Positions 51,886 to 60,039 of a DNA stretch of 64,000 nucleotides are shown here, piece by piece (within the stretch, counting starts at the first letter, position 1; every line of letters starts with the position of its first letter). The notes below the pieces were generated by a model. That model was not told where the DNA came from. It saw only the letters and a list, made by a program, of their open reading frames with translations, and did not search any database. Source of the stretch: Paenibacillus pabuli (GTDB taxonomy: Bacteria; Bacillota; Bacilli; Paenibacillales; Paenibacillaceae); contig NZ_CP073714.1 of assembly GCF_023101145.1 (NCBI RefSeq), forward strand, positions 7,254,001 through 7,318,000. The letters are read 5' to 3'. A program made the position numbers and the translations under genes.

Positions 51886-51945
51886 AACCTCAACCCTTTG
51901 GAGTTTAATTAAGAGGCGGCATTTGCACCTTCATCATAACAAAAG

Positions 51946-51981
51946 AAGCTTCCCCAGGTCCAAAAAACCTGGCAGAAGCTT
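51946..51981 (-). terminator. Terminator of the FHA gene
   Basis: AAGCTTCCCCAGGT pairs with CCTGGCAGAAGCTT around a short A-rich loop, with a T-rich stretch after it on the minus strand. It lies about 60 nt after the stop at 52042. Confidence 0.8.
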
Positions 51982-52041
51982 CCCTTCTCTTCTTCTGATT
52001 TAGTGTCTATCTCAGTCTACCCCGCTGCTCATTCCACCTGC

Positions 52042-52713
52042 TCAATCCGGCACATGGGACTTCATGTATACCCCTTTTTTGTACACCGACTTGATTGTAA
52101 AATGAACCCCCAGCTTTCGATTCGTCCGGTAGATCAGCGAGTTAATCTCATCAATGCCAACTGGCTCATTCTCCAGCATGCCTCGCTCCGGCCACACTTG
52201 GCCAACAATCTGCTCCCGGGTCACGAAGTGGTCCAACTGGCTGTGCAGCAGTTTGAACAGCTGGTACTCCTTCTTGGACAGTGGAATCTCCACTTCGCCA
52301 ATCTGCACGGTTTGCAGGTGATCCTGCAAACGCACGCCCTCGCCCAGCAGATCCGATATCCGATATTCTCTCGTTTCTTCGAGATCTCCTTCTACGCGAA
52401 GGTGAATCAAGCCGTTGACCAGCGTCAGGCTGTCCCCTTCGGCAAACGGGTATTTCTCATATGGAACGAGGCGCTGCCCGTTCAATTCTGTTCCGTTTTT
52501 GCTATCCAGATCCTCAATCCACAGCTGATACTGGGCATCATAATGAATGCGGCAGTGCCGCTTTGATATCAACTGATTGTAGACAGACAAGTCCAGTTCA
52601 TCTCCACCCGTATAACGCCCCACGGTAATAGAGCGCCCCTGGCTGACATAAGCGAACGAACCGTCACTTTCCTGCCCTGGTGTACGAATGACGATTTTTG
52701 CCGTCTCCCGCAT
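52042..52713 (-). CDS. FHA-winged helix regulator
   Basis: 223 residues. N-terminal FHA domain (about 25-105) with SITVGRYTG, LISKRHCRIHYD and DLDSKNGTELNGQRL, the Arg, Ser and Asn that read phosphothreonine. C-terminal OmpR-type winged helix (about 130-220) with SKKEYQLFKLLHSQLDHFVTREQIVGQVW and KSVYKKGVYM. No receiver domain, so it may be switched by Ser/Thr kinase phosphorylation instead (inference). GGGAGA lies 5 nt before the ATG. Transcribed alone. Confidence 0.88.
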   Translation of the reverse strand: MRETAKIVIRTPGQESDGSFAYVSQGRSITVGRYTGGDELDLSVYNQLISKRHCRIHYDAQYQLWIEDLDSKNGTELNGQRLVPYEKYPFAEGDSLTLVNGLIHLRVEGDLEETREYRISDLLGEGVRLQDHLQTVQIGEVEIPLSKKEYQLFKLLHSQLDHFVTREQIVGQVWPERGMLENEPVGIDEINSLIYRTNRKLGVHFTIKSVYKKGVYMKSHVPD

Positions 52714-52936
52714 AGTATTCTCCCACCTTCAACATATCACTCTATCTCTATGAGCGCATTCGTCATAAATAATGATAAATTCATCAGATTTGTTCCATTG
52801 TTTGCATTCATAACAATTTATATAGTGTATACAGGCATCGTTATATGCTTTTTTCTACTATACCAGACGTTGTGCCTTTTTTCTCATAACGGTCGTATAC
52901 ATGCCTTAGCCCAATCAACAAGAGAGGTCCTTCATC

Positions 52937-53092
52937 ATGAACAAAAAAAACATTTTCGTATATGTGCTGCTCGCCTTCACCTTGTCCATTACATTAACGG
53001 TGCTCTCCCGGATCAATGATGATTCTGGACAATCACTAAAAGGTGCGCACACAACCGAAACGTCATGGCTGCAACTGAGCACTCAGCCGTAA
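52937..53092 (+). CDS. Small single-span membrane protein
   Basis: 51-residue ORF: MNKKNIFVYVLLAFTLSITL opens with a positively charged end and one hydrophobic helix to about residue 23, followed by a polar tail ending WLQLSTQP. GAGAGG is 9 nt upstream of the ATG. It sits in an otherwise empty gap between the FHA gene and the DUF2339 gene, on the opposite strand. It could be a short membrane peptide or a secreted peptide with an uncleaved anchor. I recognise no family. Confidence 0.5.
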   Translation: MNKKNIFVYVLLAFTLSITLTVLSRINDDSGQSLKGAHTTETSWLQLSTQP

Positions 53093-53199
53093 GTATACTC
53101 TATTATAACGCGATCAACATAAAAAACGTTTCACGAATGTCATCTTATGCCGGGTCAGACCATGCTGGATGAGGATTAAATCATCCTTTTCTTAAACAT

Positions 53200-53237
53200 A
53201 GGCCCCTGTTCGCTAGAAAAACAGCGCCCAGGAGCCT
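53200..53237 (-). terminator. Possible terminator of the DUF2339 gene
   Basis: AGGCCCCTG pairs with CAGGAGCCT (one G-T pair) around a loop with short CG pairing; only a weak T-run follows on the minus strand. Confidence 0.4.
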
Positions 53238-53249
53238 CATTTCGTTACT

Positions 53250-55835
53250 TTATAGTTCTGTACCGCCCTTCGGCCCATTCAATGAGTCAAGCTGCTCGGC
53301 CTCTCTGGCCTGTATTTCCTCCATCCGGCTCGACACCTTCTGATACAGATAGGAAATGCCAAGCAGCAGTACGCCGAAGCTGAAATAGGCAATGATCTTG
53401 CTGCCCGATGTAAGCAATCCCACGTCATAAAACACCATTTTCCCGGTAGAAAACAACGTCAGGCCAAGCCCGAGGCGCCGAATCATGACATATTTTCTCC
53501 GAAATCCATAGGCAATGTACAGGATGGCAAGCAGCAGATAGATCAGGCTGAACAGCAGTCCTACATCTCCCCATTGAAACTGGATTGTCAGGAACACGGT
53601 GATGACCCCCAGCAGATATACGCCTGCGATAACGGGATACCACTCAATGCTCTTGAACTGCCTGCGGATTGCCGCAATCAGCAGATCCCTCCCGGCAAAG
53701 AACACGCCCACATTAAAGATGATCAAGACGAGCAAACCTACGATTTCAGCCGCGGTATGCTGCTGAACATCCGGCTGAAGTGCCGGCATGGACAGCGTTA
53801 CCGCCAGTGCGATACAACACCCCACCGCATGCAGGAAGACGATATAAACCTGCACGATCCGATCACGCAGCAGCTTCACCTTGCCCAATCCGTAGGCCAT
53901 GGTAATGGTCAGCGCAGCGAACATCAGCCATTTGTAGAACAGGTATAACAGGAATGAGTCATCGACGGCTTTCATATACAGTTCATTCGACTCATACAAC
54001 ACGTATATCCACAGATTGGCGAGTGTGACATACTTGAATGCATTCAGGAAACCAATCTCTGTCAGGCTATAGTGGTACTTCTCTCCGGACAGGGAGCCGT
54101 TGCGATCCAGAGCGTAATAGAGTGTAATAAGCAGCGCCCCCAGCGTGATGCAGGAGTATTTTAGCATGAAATAAGATTGCTCCCCCATAAGGAACAGCAC
54201 CAGCACATCATAGTACACAAAGGTGAACATGCACAGCAGCACGATTCCCCATCCGGCACGCTCCACCAACTTGAACCGCTTCAGATGTCCGAGCGTAACC
54301 AGCAGAACCCCTTCAATCAACCAGCCCATGGACAGCCACTTTGCTCCAAATTGGAACGGTATAATCAGAATGGCAAAGGTCAGGGAAGTGACGTAGAACA
54401 ATAGAAGGGTCTGCTTTTCCTGAGGCATCCTCTGCTGGACAAACCGGGCTAGCCCGAAATAGACCAGAGCGAAAATCAGAGCAAGCAAACCTTGTGCGTC
54501 ATTCCATCCCGCTGCATCGAACAATACATATAACATCAGGCAGCTGATGCTCGTATTCATGGCGAGCAATGCAAAGTCCCACCACGTTAACTTCACCCGA
54601 TGTTTGAAGGGATACGCCAGTGTAATGCCGAGATATAATGCAAATGTCACGATGGAATACACCATGCCAATCTTCTCGCTTGGCGAGAGCCACAACAGGA
54701 TAAGCATAGACGGTGTGTTGAACAGAAAACTGATATAATGCACAATCGGCCACCGTTTGCCAAATGAAATCCACACAATAATCCCGTTTAAGAGCAACAG
54801 ATAGATCATGGCAACATACACAGCCGAACCTTGAAGGCCGAAATAGGCCATGTAAGAGATTAACGGCAGATACCCTCCAACCAAACCAAGTGAGCAGATG
54901 GTCCTGGACTGATACCTCAACGAGAGCAGCACGGATAACGCCGAAACCAGCACCGACAAGGCAAGTCCCGTATATAACCCAATAATATGCAATAAAAAGT
55001 AGCTGTAGAAAATGGAACCAAACAGAACGGATATCCCGCCGCCCAGCAGCCCCATCGCAAACGTCTGCTTTTTACGCCGGAAAAGCCATTCTCCCCCGGC
55101 AAGCATAAACGCGCCAAGCAGGAAGAACGCTCCACCCTTCATCTCATCGTTAAACCAGGTCGCGTAGGAGTAGCGAAACGCCGCCCCAACTCCAAGAATA
55201 ATGAGCAGGATGGCGACCTTATTGATCCAACTTAGGCCAATCTTCATCTCCATTCGGTTCTGACGAATACGCCGCTGAATAGTCTCTTCGCTTAAGCCTT
55301 CCTCTGCGATATGCTCGTACCCCTGCTGCATCTGACCGCGTAGTACCTCTTCCCTTTCCCACAGGGTCTGCCTATGCACCTCAATTCGCTCCTGCACCTC
55401 AGCAGCCAGATGAGCAATTCTCTCCTTGATCTCATTGGCATCTTCCTGAAGCTCCTCTGAAGCCCTGTTGAATATGGCATTCAAGTTCACTTTGGCACGA
55501 TGTTCATGCGCCGCCAGCCGATCATTATGTACACTCGTCTTTCCCCGAAAATAGGTCTCCATCTTCTCCTGGGATACACGAATGAGATTCAATTTCTCAT
55601 CCAGCATCTGTTCGGACAGAGCCATGCGAAGACGGGCATTCTCTTCCTCCATCTTGCGTGTGCGTACTTCAAGCTGCTGCAGCTTGCGTTGATGCGCTTC
55701 ATATTGCGCTCGCAGCTGTTCATTCTGCACAATCAGATCATCGGATTGATACTCCTGAAGCAGCGCATTATATTCCTTTACCAGCTGCTTCTGCTGCTCC
55801 TGTACCTGGTGAAGCCGATCCTTGAACTCTTTCAT
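53250..55835 (-). CDS. DUF2339 polytopic membrane protein with N-terminal coiled coil
   Basis: 861 residues. The first 190 are a long charged coiled coil (HQVQEQQKQLVKEYNALLQEY and further heptads), and residues about 205-850 contain more than twenty membrane helices of the DUF2339 type (KVAILLIILGVGAAFRYSYA, GGAFFLLGAFMLAGGEWLF). Such proteins are widespread but without a known role; the layout suggests a membrane scaffold with a cytosolic stalk. GAGG lies 6 nt before the ATG. It is alone, after the small ORF. Confidence 0.85.
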   Translation of the reverse strand: MKEFKDRLHQVQEQQKQLVKEYNALLQEYQSDDLIVQNEQLRAQYEAHQRKLQQLEVRTRKMEEENARLRMALSEQMLDEKLNLIRVSQEKMETYFRGKTSVHNDRLAAHEHRAKVNLNAIFNRASEELQEDANEIKERIAHLAAEVQERIEVHRQTLWEREEVLRGQMQQGYEHIAEEGLSEETIQRRIRQNRMEMKIGLSWINKVAILLIILGVGAAFRYSYATWFNDEMKGGAFFLLGAFMLAGGEWLFRRKKQTFAMGLLGGGISVLFGSIFYSYFLLHIIGLYTGLALSVLVSALSVLLSLRYQSRTICSLGLVGGYLPLISYMAYFGLQGSAVYVAMIYLLLLNGIIVWISFGKRWPIVHYISFLFNTPSMLILLWLSPSEKIGMVYSIVTFALYLGITLAYPFKHRVKLTWWDFALLAMNTSISCLMLYVLFDAAGWNDAQGLLALIFALVYFGLARFVQQRMPQEKQTLLLFYVTSLTFAILIIPFQFGAKWLSMGWLIEGVLLVTLGHLKRFKLVERAGWGIVLLCMFTFVYYDVLVLFLMGEQSYFMLKYSCITLGALLITLYYALDRNGSLSGEKYHYSLTEIGFLNAFKYVTLANLWIYVLYESNELYMKAVDDSFLLYLFYKWLMFAALTITMAYGLGKVKLLRDRIVQVYIVFLHAVGCCIALAVTLSMPALQPDVQQHTAAEIVGLLVLIIFNVGVFFAGRDLLIAAIRRQFKSIEWYPVIAGVYLLGVITVFLTIQFQWGDVGLLFSLIYLLLAILYIAYGFRRKYVMIRRLGLGLTLFSTGKMVFYDVGLLTSGSKIIAYFSFGVLLLGISYLYQKVSSRMEEIQAREAEQLDSLNGPKGGTEL

Positions 55836-55927
55836 GAGCTTCCTCCATTGGTTGTTGTTGATTTGATTACCTGTATTTTACTATATGTATGCCATAAAAT
55901 GGGGTTAAAAGAATAGCTAACACAAAA

Positions 55928-55957
55928 AGCCCGGGAAGCATCAAGCTTCTCCGGGCT
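55928..55957 (-). terminator. Terminator of the LCP gene
   Basis: AGCCCGGGAAGC pairs with GCTTCTCCGGGCT, with TTTTTG on the minus strand after it. It lies 75 nt past the LCP stop codon. Confidence 0.82.
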
Positions 55958-56031
55958 CTCCGGTCAAGTATATAGTGACTCTGCACACGGGCATAATTTA
56001 CGGTAACCTTATGGTTTCTGTAATCCGATAT

Positions 56032-57063
56032 TTACGCCGGATCTTTCGTATCCGCCGTCTCCGGCTCCATAATTTCAGTGGCATCCGGGTCCAGCCAGTT
56101 GGCAAGCAGCGTCCGCACATATTGCAGATCACTTTCCGACAAGTCATAGTACCATGTTCCGCTGCGCGTTGCGCCCTCACCCTTCAGCATGTAATTACTG
56201 ATTGTAGGCGTGCTGTCTTTCATATATAGTGACTCGGCAAATTTCACGATGAAATCCGAGTTCATGTTGGTTGTAAAATTCGACCCGGCAATCTGGATAA
56301 CCTCCGGGATCTTGGTCAGATTTTTGACTTCAAGTGCACGATTCATGAAGGCACTCAGAAAAAGACGATGCCGCATCGTCCGATTGAAATCGGAGTCTTC
56401 ACGGTAACGCACGTAGCCCAGCGCTTCTTCACCGCTATAGATCGGTTTGTTTGCTTCAACAAACAGCTTCTCATGTATTTTCAATTTGTTCTCAATATTT
56501 TTCTTAATCGGCAATTCAACACCACCAACCGCATCAACAATATCCTTGAGTCCGTTAAAATTAATCGCGGCATAGAAATCGACTTTGTTCTCCAACAGAT
56601 GCTCTACAGTATCCATCGCCATTTTGGCTTCACCATGCGCATAGGCTGAATTAATCTTCGATTTCACATCCCGGCCGACAATTTCGGTATAGGAGTCACG
56701 TGGAATCGAGAGCAGCAGCACTTTATTCTCTTCCGGACGCACAACCGAATAGATCATGGTATCCGAACGGCTTGGTTCGTTATCCCGTTGGTCTATCCCC
56801 AGCAACAACAGCGAGAATGGATCGGTATGTTCGACAACGGGTGCTTCCTTATCGCCAACCGGCTTGAAAGATTCATCGAGCGTTTCCTTTACGGTATCCG
56901 AAGCAAACAGGTTAAATGCAAACACGACGAGTTGCTTTTGATAGATAAATCCAAGTCCTGCCAACAGGACAAGCACGCTCAGGCTAATGATTAAAGGTTT
57001 CTTCCATCTCTTCTTCGGCTTCTTTGGCTTCCGTCGGGTTAAATGTGCGGCACTGTTCTCCAT
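56032..57063 (-). CDS. LytR-CpsA-Psr (LCP) family protein
   Basis: 343 residues. A basic N-terminus (RRKPKKPKKRWKKP) precedes one membrane helix (about 25-45); the extracellular LCP domain (about 85-235) has LLLLGIDQRDNE, SDTMIYSVVR, LLSIPRDSYTEIVG, KINSAYAHGE and GYVRYREDSDFNRTMRHRLFLSAF, with the Asp and Arg residues that hold the polyprenyl pyrophosphate head. LCP enzymes attach teichoic acids or capsule to peptidoglycan. The ATG at 57063 is 5 nt behind AGGAG; the ATG one codon earlier is only 2 nt away. Transcribed alone. Confidence 0.9.
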   Translation of the reverse strand: MENSAAHLTRRKPKKPKKRWKKPLIISLSVLVLLAGLGFIYQKQLVVFAFNLFASDTVKETLDESFKPVGDKEAPVVEHTDPFSLLLLGIDQRDNEPSRSDTMIYSVVRPEENKVLLLSIPRDSYTEIVGRDVKSKINSAYAHGEAKMAMDTVEHLLENKVDFYAAINFNGLKDIVDAVGGVELPIKKNIENKLKIHEKLFVEANKPIYSGEEALGYVRYREDSDFNRTMRHRLFLSAFMNRALEVKNLTKIPEVIQIAGSNFTTNMNSDFIVKFAESLYMKDSTPTISNYMLKGEGATRSGTWYYDLSESDLQYVRTLLANWLDPDATEIMEPETADTKDPA

Positions 57064-57176
57064 CATATCTCCTTTAATAACGGTCTTAGAATCATTTAAC
57101 TATATTAATAACACGTTTTCAATAGATTACGTTATAATCTGCTATACAGGAAATGACACAGAAGGAGCGATGAACG

Positions 57177-58151
57177 ATGGAATATCGACGTTTGGGGAAC
57201 AGTGGTCTGCGTGTATCGGCTCTCGGACTGGGTACCAATGCATTCGGCAAACGGGCAGACGACCCGACTTCTATTCGTATTATTCATGCCGCACTGGATC
57301 ACGGCATCAATTTTATCGACACAGCCAACATCTACGCAGGAACGGAATCGGAACGAATTATTGGACAAGCCTTGAGGGGCAGACGTGAAAACGCTGTGCT
57401 TGCTACCAAAGCCGGACTTCCCCGGCATGAGGGTCCCCATGGGCGCGGTTCCTCCCGCTACCATTTGCAGCAAGAGCTTGAACATAGCCTGCGGCGTCTG
57501 CAAACGGACTATGTGGATCTGTATCAGATCCACACCTTTGATCCGCATACCCCGCTGGATGAGACGCTGCGCACATTGGACGATATGGTCACTTCCGGCA
57601 AAGTTCGCTATATCGGAGCTTCCAACTATGCAGCCTGGGAGCTAATGAAAGCTCTGGGTATCAGCGAACTAAAAGGATATGTACGTTATATCTCGACCCA
57701 AACCAGCTACTCTCTGGCTGATCGTACGCCTGAGCTTGAACTCGTACCGATGTGTCTCGATCAGGGCGTCGGCATCATCCCGTATTTCCCGCTGGCTGGT
57801 GGCATTCTGACAGGCAAATACAATGGTCAAGCAGGCATACCTTCGGGTTCCAGAGCGGATACCGATCCCACCTTCAACCGATTCCTGCTTGAGCATAATA
57901 TTAACTTAGGTGAACAAGTGAGCCAGAAAGCAGCCAAATTCGGATGCTCCCCAAGTGCACTTTCACTCGCCTGGTTGCTGGCACGACCTGCCGTTTCAAC
58001 GGTTATTGTTGGAGCAACGAGCAGCGAACAGCTGGAGCATAATCTGGCTAGCCTGGACATGAGGTTGGGCGATGACATGACCGCCGAGCTCGATCAGCTT
58101 AGCGAGTCATTTCGCCATGGTAAACCATTTGCGACTTATCGATTGGATTGA
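57177..58151 (+). CDS. Aldo/keto reductase (Gpr/YghZ-like)
   Basis: 324 residues. AKR barrel with NAD(P)H: YRRLGNSGLRVSALGLGTNAFG, then FIDTANIYAGTESERIIGQAL with the catalytic Asp and Tyr, LATKAGLP with the Lys, and YQIHTFDPHTPLDE. The last quarter has LLARPAVSTVIVGATSSEQLEHNL. Substrate unknown; similar enzymes reduce aldehydes. GGAG lies 9 nt before the ATG. It is divergent from the LCP gene, with about 110 bp between. Confidence 0.88.
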   Translation: MEYRRLGNSGLRVSALGLGTNAFGKRADDPTSIRIIHAALDHGINFIDTANIYAGTESERIIGQALRGRRENAVLATKAGLPRHEGPHGRGSSRYHLQQELEHSLRRLQTDYVDLYQIHTFDPHTPLDETLRTLDDMVTSGKVRYIGASNYAAWELMKALGISELKGYVRYISTQTSYSLADRTPELELVPMCLDQGVGIIPYFPLAGGILTGKYNGQAGIPSGSRADTDPTFNRFLLEHNINLGEQVSQKAAKFGCSPSALSLAWLLARPAVSTVIVGATSSEQLEHNLASLDMRLGDDMTAELDQLSESFRHGKPFATYRLD

Positions 58152-58165
58152 AGCAACAGAAAAAA

Positions 58166-58191
58166 ACCTCCCGACATAAAGTCAGGGAGGT
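58166..58191 (-). terminator. Terminator of the MarR gene
   Basis: ACCTCCCTGAC pairs with GTCGGGAGGT around ttat, followed on the minus strand by TTTTTTT. It lies about 57 nt past the MarR stop and 15 nt past the stop of the convergent reductase gene. Confidence 0.85.
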
Positions 58192-58247
58192 ACAACTCCA
58201 CTACATATTGTAGTCTATAAAAGCATAGCAAAATCTCTTTCTATGAA

Positions 58248-58709
58248 TTAAACATCTGTTTTATGGCGGATAAATTCCTGCATAATTTCCATGTATTCGT
58301 CCTTGCGATCACTTAAAATATCAAAGAACACCTTGTCTGCTGCTTCAACAAGATGAATACCTTCAAGGGCCAAGCGAGTTCCTTCCGGCGTTGTTGTAAT
58401 AACATTCGCACGGGTATCGGTAAGATGACGCTTCCGAGTTATCAACTCTCTCTTTTCAAGAGCACGGAGAACTTGAGAAGTCACGTTAACATCCACATTG
58501 GCAAATTGCGCAAGCTGGACCTGGGTTATTCCCTTACCCTCGGTATCGCGTTCATTGAGCCACACACAGGCATGCAATAATACAAATTGGGGTTGTGTTA
58601 ATTCCAGAGGCTCGAGTACCCTGCGTATTTCCTTTTGCCACATCGTAGTGACCTGCCATAGCAGATACCCCGGACTTTCCTGAGCATTTTTATACCGTGA
58701 GCTTTCCAT
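58248..58709 (-). CDS. MarR family transcription regulator
   Basis: 153 residues. Winged helix of MarR type: TQPQFVLLHACVWLNERD, ITQVQLAQFANVDVNVTSQVLRALEKRELITRKRHLTDTRANVITTTPEG (read in parts, about 55-105), with long first and last helices for dimerisation. Single Cys at about residue 47, so a thiol switch of OhrR type is not obvious. GAGG lies 7 nt before the ATG. The target is unknown; the convergent aldo/keto reductase is a candidate. Confidence 0.88.
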   Translation of the reverse strand: MESSRYKNAQESPGYLLWQVTTMWQKEIRRVLEPLELTQPQFVLLHACVWLNERDTEGKGITQVQLAQFANVDVNVTSQVLRALEKRELITRKRHLTDTRANVITTTPEGTRLALEGIHLVEAADKVFFDILSDRKDEYMEIMQEFIRHKTDV

Positions 58710-58807
58710 TTCATACCTCCATCATTACACCTTAAGCTTCTTCCTATTTAAAATAACGCTTGTCAGAACGCATGCGTTTCAACGTTATACATTTGCATCA
58801 GAAAACA

Positions 58808-59485
58808 TTAGCGTGAAGGAATAAATTGCTTCATCCATTGGCCAAATCCATGCGGATTACGACTCTGAATCAAAACTGTTCCTTCACCCCGGAATCGGCA
58901 TACCAATCCTTCTCCGCTAGTCACGCTGGATAACCAGCCTTGTGAGGCTTTCTCAATGCGATAATCCATATAGCTGGGCCATGCGACCAAGTGGGCATTA
59001 TCCACAATTACTTCTTCACCCGCAACCAGATTGATCGCATGAATTGCCCCATAGGAAGACAGGAACACGGTTCCGCGCCCACTGATCTCTATAATAAAAA
59101 AACCCTCTCCCGAGAAGAGACCTTTCTTCAAGTTTTGCATTTTGGTATTCACCTGGATGCCTTCCGTTCCGGCCAGAAATCCATCTTTTTGTACGAAGAG
59201 CGAATAGGAACCATCCAATTCAACTGCCTCTACATCTCCCATGCTGGAGGGTGACAACAGAATTTCCGCGGAGCCCCCTGCAGCCGTCAATTCCTGAAAA
59301 AAGAACTTCTCGCCGCTCAGCATCCTTCCGATCCCGCCAAACATGCCGCCTTCAGCAGATCCCTTCAAGTCAACGGTTGGTGTCATGGATACCATGGCCC
59401 CGCTTTCTGCCTTGAAACGCTCACCCCGTTGCAGCTGCACCTTCAACATCGCAAATGCACCATCGTATAGAATTTCATAGTTCAT
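58808..59485 (-). CDS. AIM24/TIGR00266-like protein
   Basis: 225 residues, all-beta fold. Family features: AMLKVQLQRGERFKAESGAMVSM, GGMFGGIGRMLSGEKFFFQELTA, GLFSGEGFFIIEISGRGTVFLSSYGAI and VDNAHLVAWPSYMDY (each read in parts). Related to the mitochondrial protein AIM24; bacterial role unknown, possibly membrane-associated. Its ATG overlaps the stop of the HxlR-family gene by 4 nt, so the two genes are translated together, which is unusual for this family. Confidence 0.85.
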   Translation of the reverse strand: MNYEILYDGAFAMLKVQLQRGERFKAESGAMVSMTPTVDLKGSAEGGMFGGIGRMLSGEKFFFQELTAAGGSAEILLSPSSMGDVEAVELDGSYSLFVQKDGFLAGTEGIQVNTKMQNLKKGLFSGEGFFIIEISGRGTVFLSSYGAIHAINLVAGEEVIVDNAHLVAWPSYMDYRIEKASQGWLSSVTSGEGLVCRFRGEGTVLIQSRNPHGFGQWMKQFIPSR

Positions 59486-59877
59486 GGCTTCATCAGCTCC
59501 TTTTTGTCCGTGTCAAAATCGTTTAGCCCATTATCCTCCAACACTGACGCTTTGTCTCCATATTCCTTAATAATATGCTGATCCCCCCAATTGCAGAGGG
59601 CATTCAGAATGGGCTCCAAACTTCGGCCATATTCACTCAATTCATACTCCACCTTGGGAGGTACCTGATTGTACACAATGCGGTTCACGATCCCGTCATC
59701 TTCAAGCTCCCTCAGCTGCTGTGTTAACATTTTCTGCGTAATTGCGGGCATAATACGCTTGAGATCACTGGTCCGTTTCTTCCCATGTGTCAGATGGCAG
59801 AGGATAACGCATTTCCACTTGCCACCGATGACTTCAAGAGTCGCTTCAACGGAAATATTATATTTCTTTCTAATCAT
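59482..59877 (-). CDS. HxlR family transcription regulator
   Basis: 131 residues. HxlR winged helix: VEATLEVIGGKWKCVILCHLTHGKKRTSDLKRIMPAITQKMLTQQLRELEDDGIVNR (read in parts, about 8-65), then VPPKVEYELSEYG. The N-terminal region has one Cys (ILCHL) like the redox-active Cys of YodB/CatR/HypR, but not at the exact N-terminus (inference). ATG at 59877 is 9 nt behind GGAGG; the frame is open to 59970 without a site. It overlaps the AIM24-like gene by 4 nt and is divergent from the MFS pump. Confidence 0.88.
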   Translation of the reverse strand: MIRKKYNISVEATLEVIGGKWKCVILCHLTHGKKRTSDLKRIMPAITQKMLTQQLRELEDDGIVNRIVYNQVPPKVEYELSEYGRSLEPILNALCNWGDQHIIKEYGDKASVLEDNGLNDFDTDKKELMKP

Positions 59878-59928
59878 GCTGCATGTCCTCCCTGGAATTC
59901 TTTTTTGAAAAGCAATTGCTATATAGGC

Positions 59929-59964
59929 ACTAAAAAGTACGTAGGGTACTAAAAAGTACGTACT
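59929..59964. promoter_or_regulatory. HxlR-type operator repeats between the regulator and the MFS gene
   Basis: ACTAAAAAGTACGTA occurs twice in tandem (59929-59943 and 59948-59962), and the second runs on into the palindrome AGTACGTACT (59955-59964). It overlaps the start region of the regulator transcript. The same core occurs at 22149-22160. Confidence 0.6.
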
Positions 59965-60039
59965 ATTCATTTTATGTCGAATAACTCATAATAGCATTTG
60001 CCGGTACGTAAATCTACATTCTGGGGAGTTGAACAAGAC

